Source: Hymenopus coronatus | Taxonomy: Eukaryota; Arthropoda; Insecta; Mantodea; Hymenopodidae | Reading direction: 5' to 3' | Assembly: GCA_030762935.1 (NCBI GenBank) | Contig: CM060895.1 | Span: 73,267,001 to 73,331,000, forward strand | DNA: 64,000 bases | In this document: one piece after another, positions 57,199 to 64,000 of the stretch | Layout of the letters: each line of letters opens with the position of its first letter | Position numbering within the stretch: position 1 is the stretch's first letter | Notes under the pieces: generated by a model | The model's database searches: none | Seen by the model: only the letters and a program-made list of their open reading frames with translations | Told to the model about the DNA's origin: nothing | Program-made: the position numbers and the translations under genes

Positions 57199-57881
57199 AA
57201 GATTTTCAAGAAAGTTTCCCCACCCTAAATTACGTTTTACATGGAGAAAAAAAGAAAGCTTACGTGGCTATAGTTCAAGAGCTTTGATTATTCAATTATG
57301 ATAATATTTAAGATGTTAGAGATTTTAATCTGTAAAGTTAATCATTTTTCATAAGCAATATATTTTTTAAAATTGTTATTGGTGTTAGAATAATTTTGTT
57401 GCCTAGAATATTACAAAAGATACTTTTCTACGTTCTGGGAAATTTTGGTTGTGTTTACACAAGATATGAGACGCGTGGAACATATTGTAAGTGTGAAAAT
57501 GTAGTTTTTAGAAAAACTCTGTTTCATATAATAGTTTGCTAGGAAAAGTGTGTATTGTGCAGTGCACCTTAAAACACACAATTTATCTTATATACCTTTT
57601 TCGTAGTGTTGATCGTTTTTAAGATACTCCTTGTTTTTGGTTTCAGCTTTAAAAAGCTTATACTTTTCTCATACAGGAATTTAACAATACAAATAAAGGA
57701 ATTTCAGTCACATAGCAACCAACTTTTGACTAATTTGATCTATCTGTCTGTCTCTCTATCTACCTACCTACCTCCTACCTACCTCTACTCTAACTCTCTA
57801 TCTATCTACTGCCCTCTTTGCCTGCTGTCTATCGAAACGTATAAAGTATCTATTTCTGCTAAAGGTTAATTCATAAAAATC
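57181..57881 (+). repeat. R-family repeat, plus copy, containing the right arm
   Basis: After the arm, family sequence resumes at CACCTTAAAACACACAATTT and runs to AACAATACAAATAAAGGAAT and CATAGCAACCAACTTTTG, then a CTAC/CTAT simple-repeat patch (57740-57810). Confidence 0.65.
57199..57563. repeat. Right arm of the 365-bp inverted repeat
   Basis: AAGATTTTCAAGAAAGTTTC to GTGTATTGTGCAGT, the reverse complement of 55628-55991. Confidence 0.9.
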
Positions 57882-58675
57882 TGATGTGTTCCTTCCATTC
57901 ACATTATCTTCTCTACTTATTCTTAAAAAGAATATTCTTCTGTCTATTTAACGTTAATCGAGATACACTTTAGCAGAAATGATTTAATTACATAGCTCCT
58001 TATAAGTAGGAGGGAAATAAGGGAAATGCCCGAGGCTAAAACGACAGTCAAATCTTGTAAAAGCTTTCCCACGATTAAAACAAAAGAGTTATGAAACGAC
58101 GAGGAACTCACATTAGAGAAACGTTTAAGTAGTTTAAATCTGAAATCAATAACAGGGAATCTCTAGGTAATAGCTTAAAAAACAGAAAAACAAAACAAAA
58201 TTAACTCTATATGACTTAAATTGAGATCTACATTCTTGAATAGTAATTCTCCTTCGGTATACCAATTATGTAGAAATCATTCAGAATGAAGAAGACTTCA
58301 GAGGATATTAAAAAAATTCAAGATATAATTTTAATTGTAATCTAAATATCTTTAATATACGGTATTTTATTCAAAATCGTTAAGGTCATTTTTCTGAAAA
58401 TCAAAAATTTAATAAAAAAATTTCACGTAAAGAGTAGTTTGGGGTGGGAGGATTTTCTTTAAAACCTTATCGCATCCTTGGAAGCTGCTGAACTTGAATA
58501 TCAAGTTTGGTATTTAACCAACGTTTCCTCATGTTCACAGATACACACATACACACAGTACCTTAAAACATATACCTCTGGTGAAATTCTGTCATCGAAT
58601 TTTTGGATGGAATGATGCAATACCGCCACTTGGAGAGTGTCTACTTACAGAGTACATACTGAATAGAGTAAAATA
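57882..58675 (-). repeat. R-family repeat, minus copy
   Basis: CTGATGTGTTCCTTCCATTC to GAATAGAGTAAAATAA, in inverted orientation to the preceding copy. The CA tract is reduced to short ACACACATACACAC. Confidence 0.7.
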
Positions 58676-59477
58676 AACTTTCGTAAGAAAAATGTGTATA
58701 CCCAATAATAAATGTCAGACGATAGAAACATTCAGATTGATGTAACCATTATATATATTTTAAAGTTTGTAGGTTGGCAACACAAAAGCAGCTTGCGGGA
58801 TTAATTGGAAAACTTTGATCTAGAGGAAACAAAATTAATGGCGACAGCCGCAGAACCGATAACATATTGGATGTTGACTATTCTTGTAAATACGATACCT
58901 TTTTGTTAAGATGAATATGAAATACAATAGAAGTATTAAAGTACAACAACACGGGGGTGAAACTAAGCTTTTGTAATCAGCCTTCAGTACCATAAATCAT
59001 TCATGAGGCAATTAATTGTTTCTAACGAATAAAAGTGTCACCTGATACTGCCTGGAACAATGTATTTCCATATCTGGCTTATTCACAAAATTCGTGACAT
59101 ATCTGTTAACTGGAAGCTTCCAGCATTAAATTCGCTTTGTAAGAGACAAAAGAAAGGGAGAATGCAATCTGGAGCAGGTGGCCAGTAATTCGGGCTTGAA
59201 AATGGACCGGAGAATAGTCGCTTTCATCAATTCGTGGCATTGTGCTAATTGGGAGTCCAGGCTATTCATTTACACGGCACGTCCCTGCATCTCCTTCTCA
59301 ATTAATCTGGCCTGGCTCTCCCTCATGATTTGTCGGACATGGCTTCCAAGCAGTGCTACCCCTGGGACCATTAGCTACAAAACTTCATTTCGCTACGATC
59401 TTGCAAGATAGAAGTACGGGGCATTTGGGAAAAGCTAAGCGCAGAATATTTAATGTTACGTAAAAACCAGGTTTCTT
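58676..59477. other. No gene seen
   Basis: A 77-codon plus frame at 59178 has no domain. No repeat recognised. Confidence 0.4.
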
Positions 59478-59745
59478 TTATTGGTAAAATATAAAATGTC
59501 CGGGCTAGTAGGCTGTGGTCGAATTTTAAAATTATTAAAATAATTAAAACTTGATGGTTTGTTCTCAGTTGTGGAGGACATCTTCAGAATGAGACTGGGC
59601 AGGAACGGCTAGCGACTGCAGATTCATGGAACAATAGACGGCAATATATACTGTTGAAGTAGTGGGAGAGGTGTAATAATTATTTTAATAATTTTAATAT
59701 TCGACCAAGACTTACAAGCCCGGACATATTATATTTTACCAATAA
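59478..59745. mobile_element. Small element with about 68-bp terminal inverted repeats
   Basis: The ends TTATTGGTAAAATATAA (59478) and its complement (to 59745) match inward through TGTCCGGGCT, GGTCGAAT and TTAAAATTATTAAAATAATT with only a few mismatches. The centre (about 130 bp) has no ORF. It looks like a MITE. Superfamily and target duplication are not clear. Confidence 0.75.
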
Positions 59746-61229
59746 TAACACCGGCCGTGAAAGCCTACGAGCATATTTAGGTTTCTTTTAGTTTCACTCT
59801 GTATGTACTGTCGAGTGCATGGAAACATGCGGATGTTTTTTTTTTTTATTCCTATGATGTTTTTCTTTATTCAATGCTGGCATAATCTCCTTACCATGTA
59901 TGTTCCACACTAACACAGCTTTTATTAGTTTGAATTCAAGTCAATGCACACGCATTATTTAGGTGCGCGGTAAAAGGGGAGGAGTGCAGAAACCTTTCAC
60001 TGCCTGGAAGGTGTCCGTCACAACGACTGTGCGCACCAGCTAGGACGACTGTGTGTACCTTTATTGGTTTAAGATGATAATCTGTGAAATTTGATCCAAA
60101 ATGGTGAAAAATTAAAAAATATAAATTTATTATTAATTCTGAACTCTAAGAAAATGTACCATTTTTCACACTTGGCACACATTAAATGCAATTAACCGCG
60201 ATTATGAATTGGAGGCGCATGCTTATTAATGAGCGCTCCCAACTTTAAATCTTGTTTTCTCGCAAACTTTTTCCCATAATTTTGCATAATGAAAATGCTC
60301 CACATGATGCAAAGTTTTACTCATGTGTTTCAACATTGTTATACAGCCTTTCAAGTGTATATTAAAGAAAATAGTCATATAGTTCGAGATGAAGCTCCAA
60401 TTTTGAGAAATAGATGATTAATTTTTTAAAACTCAAGACTTTTGGAGAGTGTGAAACGTAACTATTTTTTACAGTAATTAAAATTAATATGAAGATATGT
60501 TACAGTAGAACATAAATTTATTATCTTACTATTTTTAAAAATGCATCACGTAGCTCGTTTTTATTAGAACATGAGTTAAAATATTGAAGCACCATTCGCA
60601 TGAATTGTATGTAAAAGTTCAACCATAATTTACGTCTCTGCAAATATGAACTACTCTAGAAAATGCTACGATATGAGCTGAATAGTGTATTGCTAGAAAT
60701 AAACCTCTTATGATTTGAATTCCTAAACATAATCCTAGAAGAGAATCAAAGTTTCATCAACAATAAAAGACTATTATTTAGATAACCACACAAGCTAGAA
60801 TTTCGGTGCATGGTAAAACTATCACTATTATTTTGTATAACATTTGGTATAAATGTCAATACGTTATCTCACATGCTATATATTCTCCAAATTTCTCAGG
60901 TGCATCTTCTTAATGTCACAAATGTAGTTTCAAACCCAGGAGTCAAGGAAAATGGAAAATAAGACAAAACATTAAATGGATTGTTAGAACCAGATAACGG
61001 GTGTGGGTGGACGTGACACAAGCGATTTAGTATTTCCTTGCAAAATAAACCAGGGCCACAAAACAGAACTAACCGGGGTGCTTATGCGTAGCCCAACTAA
61101 CTGAACCTTTTAACAACAACCAGCAAAACAGATTTTACTGCATTAAGGGAGGCAATATAGGTTAGATAGTTGCATGGCTCTGCAAGCTGGACGATCGATA
61201 CTAGGATGGGAAATTAAACAAAAGTTGCT
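59746..61229. other. No gene seen
   Basis: AT-rich sequence with no supported ORF, repeat or RNA gene. Confidence 0.5.
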
Positions 61230-61935
61230 GGTGTGTTACATTCATCTGACTTTCCCTACATATTCTTCAACTAACTTTCACATGAACATTTATTTTTCTT
61301 TATACTGCATGCTAATCGAGATAAACATTAACAGAAATTATTTTATTTCATATTTACTTGTAGATACAAGGAATATATATATATATATATAGACTAGACA
61401 CAAGCGTAAATAATAGTCAGTTTTTAAAGAGCTGATCCCTATATGATAGCTTTGATATAATCCCTATATTTGTTTTCTTTGCATGACCAGGACGGAAAAA
61501 ACAACAAAAAGTAACAACAAGGATTTCCCATTTTCGAAAATTGTAAGCATTGGCAAATTTAAATCAATAACAAGCAATAGCTCAAAAATGGCTAACTCCA
61601 CACCAAAAATGTATCCGACATAAATTGTTTACTTTAATGATATCTACATTTGTTTGTATATTGTTTTTGTTTTATTAACATTTTCACTATATATTTCGGT
61701 TTAATCAGATGTGAAAACATCATACAGAATGAAGAGGACTTCAAAGGATATTCCCTGAGAATTCAAGATACACCTTCGTTTCGTTCGTCATGAGAATATC
61801 TCTGACGTTGGTATTTAAAGTCATTATTGAGTAAATAAACTTTTTCGATGTTCCATGTAAAATATAGTTTGAGATGGAGAATTTTGTTGAATATGGATGA
61901 TTTGAAACCATTTTTTTTTCTTTCTTTAGAAAGAA
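61230..61935 (-). repeat. R-family repeat, minus copy, diverged
   Basis: GTGTGTTACATTCATCTGAC, CTAATCGAGATAAACATTAA, then GAATGAAGAGGACTTCAAAG; breaks off near 61930. Confidence 0.6.
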
Positions 61936-62450
61936 TTTCGACGGCACAAGAATGCTGTATTTAATCCTGATCTACATTTTCATGTTTTTGTCTTATATTT
62001 GCGCTTTACCAATTATTTAAAAGTCATTCAGAAAGAGGAAAACCTCATGTGTTATTCCCAGAAAATTCATGATGAATATTTTATTTATCATGCAAATACC
62101 TTAAACGTATAATATATTGATTAAAATAGTGAAGAGTCGTTTATTTAGCAAATAAACAAAACTCTTCCATGGACAGGGTTGCTTGGAGTGGGAGATTTTC
62201 TAAAAGATTTGATTACCGCTTTAGCCCAAAGTATTCCTTCTACTTATAAGGAACTAAGTAATAAGGAATCCATTTTTTATGTTTATCTCCATTATCATGA
62301 AGTAGACAGAAGAATAATGTTTTGTAAGAATGGTTTGTTCGCAGAGCAGGTAGTGAAATTCACGTCCAAAGTTTTAAGAATAATCTTTTCTTACCTGGAA
62401 GATTCAGGAATTAACATTTTTGCCATTTTACGACTTTGCGGTTTTTAATT
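61936..62450 (-). repeat. R-family fragments in mixed order
   Basis: Family blocks ACATTTTCATG, TTTACCAATTATTTAAAAGT and CCAGAAAATTCATGATGAAT are followed by pieces resembling the opposite orientation (AAAAGATTTGATTACCGCTT, ACTTATAAGGAACTAAGTAA). The order is therefore rearranged. Confidence 0.5.
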
Positions 62451-63486
62451 AGACTTTTCACAGATCCACAGGCATACAGACACATAGTTACATGCACACA
62501 GCGACCCTGTTATATAATTTGTTTTATTTTTATTCCAGAAGCCTTAAAGTGTAAATCTGGTTATCAAATACTTGTCTCAAATGCAATAGCCACTCTTGTA
62601 CTGTAGATTTAAAAGAAAGAAAAAAGGAAGGAAAGAAAATATCCTTAAATTATTTTTTTTTCTTTCTATGAGACAAAACTGATTTATTGCGAGAGACGTG
62701 AATCCAATTTTAGAAATTTAATACTTCGTTCAACAATCATCAAGTTTCTCTGTTGCTCAAAGCTTTGCAGTGAAACTATCTACCTGTATATTTATGATCA
62801 GTGGTCTTTTCTGAATGCGCTTTCTGAATTTCCTCCAGAGCCGAGTAAGCGTCTTAGAAGGAACATCGGATGCCATTACGATGTATAGAGATATAAATAA
62901 GCTATAACAACAACGATACCCGCTTTATTGGTTTCAGCTTTCACTAAACCTCTTTAGGCATTCTAAGTAATGGACTTGCTTCCGGCTTTTCTCGAAACCA
63001 ATAATGGAATTTCGATTTCTGATAAAATGCGCAGACCTGTATTGCTAAAGGCGGGGACAACCCCCCCCCCCCCACATACGGGCGGCATTTGCAATAGCGG
63101 CGCACAAAATGTCTGGCTAACTCCACGTTATTGGAATTCGTTGATGAATTTCTGGGCCCCAGCTTATGGAGCGTTACTTGCAAATAAAAGCAGCGCCACA
63201 AGGATACAGATTATAAGGAAGGGGAACAGGATGGTTTTCAACCACAATGTAGAAGCTGCTTTGGGAATATTCTGTTTGTGGAGAAACTTGCGACATGCTT
63301 ATAAGCATGCGATGGCTAAGGGGATATATGTCGTATAGAATTACATATTGAGTTTTGTAAACCTATTACCTGTCATAAATATATATGAGTAATAGCATTA
63401 GTTAACTTAGTTTATCCACTTAAACCATTATATCAATGCAAAGAATAGAAATGAATGAGTGTATTTGTCTAAATAAAATTTTGATT
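62451..63486. other. No gene supported; contains an unexplained 122-codon frame
   Basis: The frame 62970-63338 (plus) is fairly long for this AT-rich DNA but crosses a C-run (63059-63073), shows no domain, and has no neighbour to support it. Confidence 0.35.
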
Positions 63487-64000
63487 GTACCATTCACCTG
63501 ACTTTCTCTACATCTCTGCAACAAATTATTCCTAAAAAGCTTATACTTGTTTTACTTGAAGCTAATCAGAAAAAATTAGAGTAAATACTCTTATTACTTG
63601 CTTCCTTGTAAGTAGAAGCAAAAAAAAAAAAAAAAAAAAAAAAGGAGTACCATAGGTTAACGTGTTAGTCAAAAGCTGATTGCTATGTGACGGAACTTCC
63701 TTTGTTTGTATGGACAAATTCCTGTATGAGAAAAGTATAATAAGCTTTTCAAGGCTTGAAACCAAAAACTAATATCTAAGAAACGATCAACTCTACGAAA
63801 AACATGTATATAACATAAATTGTGTGTGTCAATGTGCTCTATATTTTTTGTTTGGTAAGTTTTTGTCTTTCTCTTACGGTTTACCAGTTACACAAAATTC
63901 AGTAGAATTCATCCAGAATAAATGAGTCTTCAGAGGCTAATCCCAGAAAATTCAAGATATGCATATTATTTGTCAGGTATATACCTTTAATATACGATAT
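63487..64000 (-). repeat. R-family repeat, minus copy, cut by the window end
   Basis: TGTACCATTCACCTGACTTT, CTCTGCAACAAATTATTCCT, a poly(A) run (63620-63643), and CAGAAAATTCAAGATATGCA to the window edge. Same order as the copy at 47168. Confidence 0.8.

Noticed and set aside
62970..63338. 122-codon plus frame as a gene
   Set aside because: No domain, spans a homopolymer C-run, and has no supporting neighbours.

Overview
The window looks like AT-rich, repeat-dense intergenic DNA of an arthropod nuclear genome, most likely an insect. The support is an I-clade LINE with an insect-type gag-like ORF1, several mariner relics, tRNA-derived SINEs, and the absence of any compact gene array, rRNA or tRNA gene. 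I found no intact host protein-coding gene. Almost every recognisable feature is a mobile element, a mobile-element fossil or a tandem repeat. No species is assigned.

Layout. 1-171: unique flank. 172-8940: a large minisatellite of about 65-73 bp monomers, organised as three consecutive higher-order repeats of about 2.64-2.71 kb plus a 354-bp secondary duplication. 8941-14316: a full-length but decayed minus-strand I-type LINE inserted into the array, flanked by an 11-12 bp target-site duplication. 14317-14660: the rest of the array, which runs in frame into a LINE C-terminal relic (to about 14950). 14988-34060: many copies of one 0.8-0.9 kb family, called R here, mixed with a foldback mariner (16326-17040), an internally deleted mariner with good terminal inverted repeats (23351-24089), a FLYWCH zinc-finger ORF (21691-21996, minus), SINEs, and a SINE carrying a second foldback mariner (31838-32767).

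34093-40706: a mosaic LINE. Its ends resemble one LINE type (Tx1/L1-like) and its centre is a different I/Jockey-type LINE. The whole block ends in a polyadenylation signal and A-tract and lies between short direct repeats. 40760-54140: transposase relics, SINEs, a mariner split by an R copy, a degraded minus-strand LINE (48.65-49.56 kb) and a cluster of at least six R copies in both orientations (50.29-53.68 kb). 54.4-64 kb: more R copies, a nearly identical 365-bp inverted repeat with a 1.2-kb spacer (55628-57563), and a small element with about 68-bp inverted ends (59478-59745).

The R family is the commonest unexplained element. It carries an inverted-repeat motif at one terminus, the matching motif just inside the other end followed by a short hairpin, T-rich junctions, and a CA/TG microsatellite at a fixed internal position. 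By analogy with Helentron/Helitron2-derived non-autonomous elements (such as DINE-1/INE-1 and microsatellite-associated elements of Lepidoptera), I infer that it belongs to that class. All copy boundaries and similarities were judged by eye.
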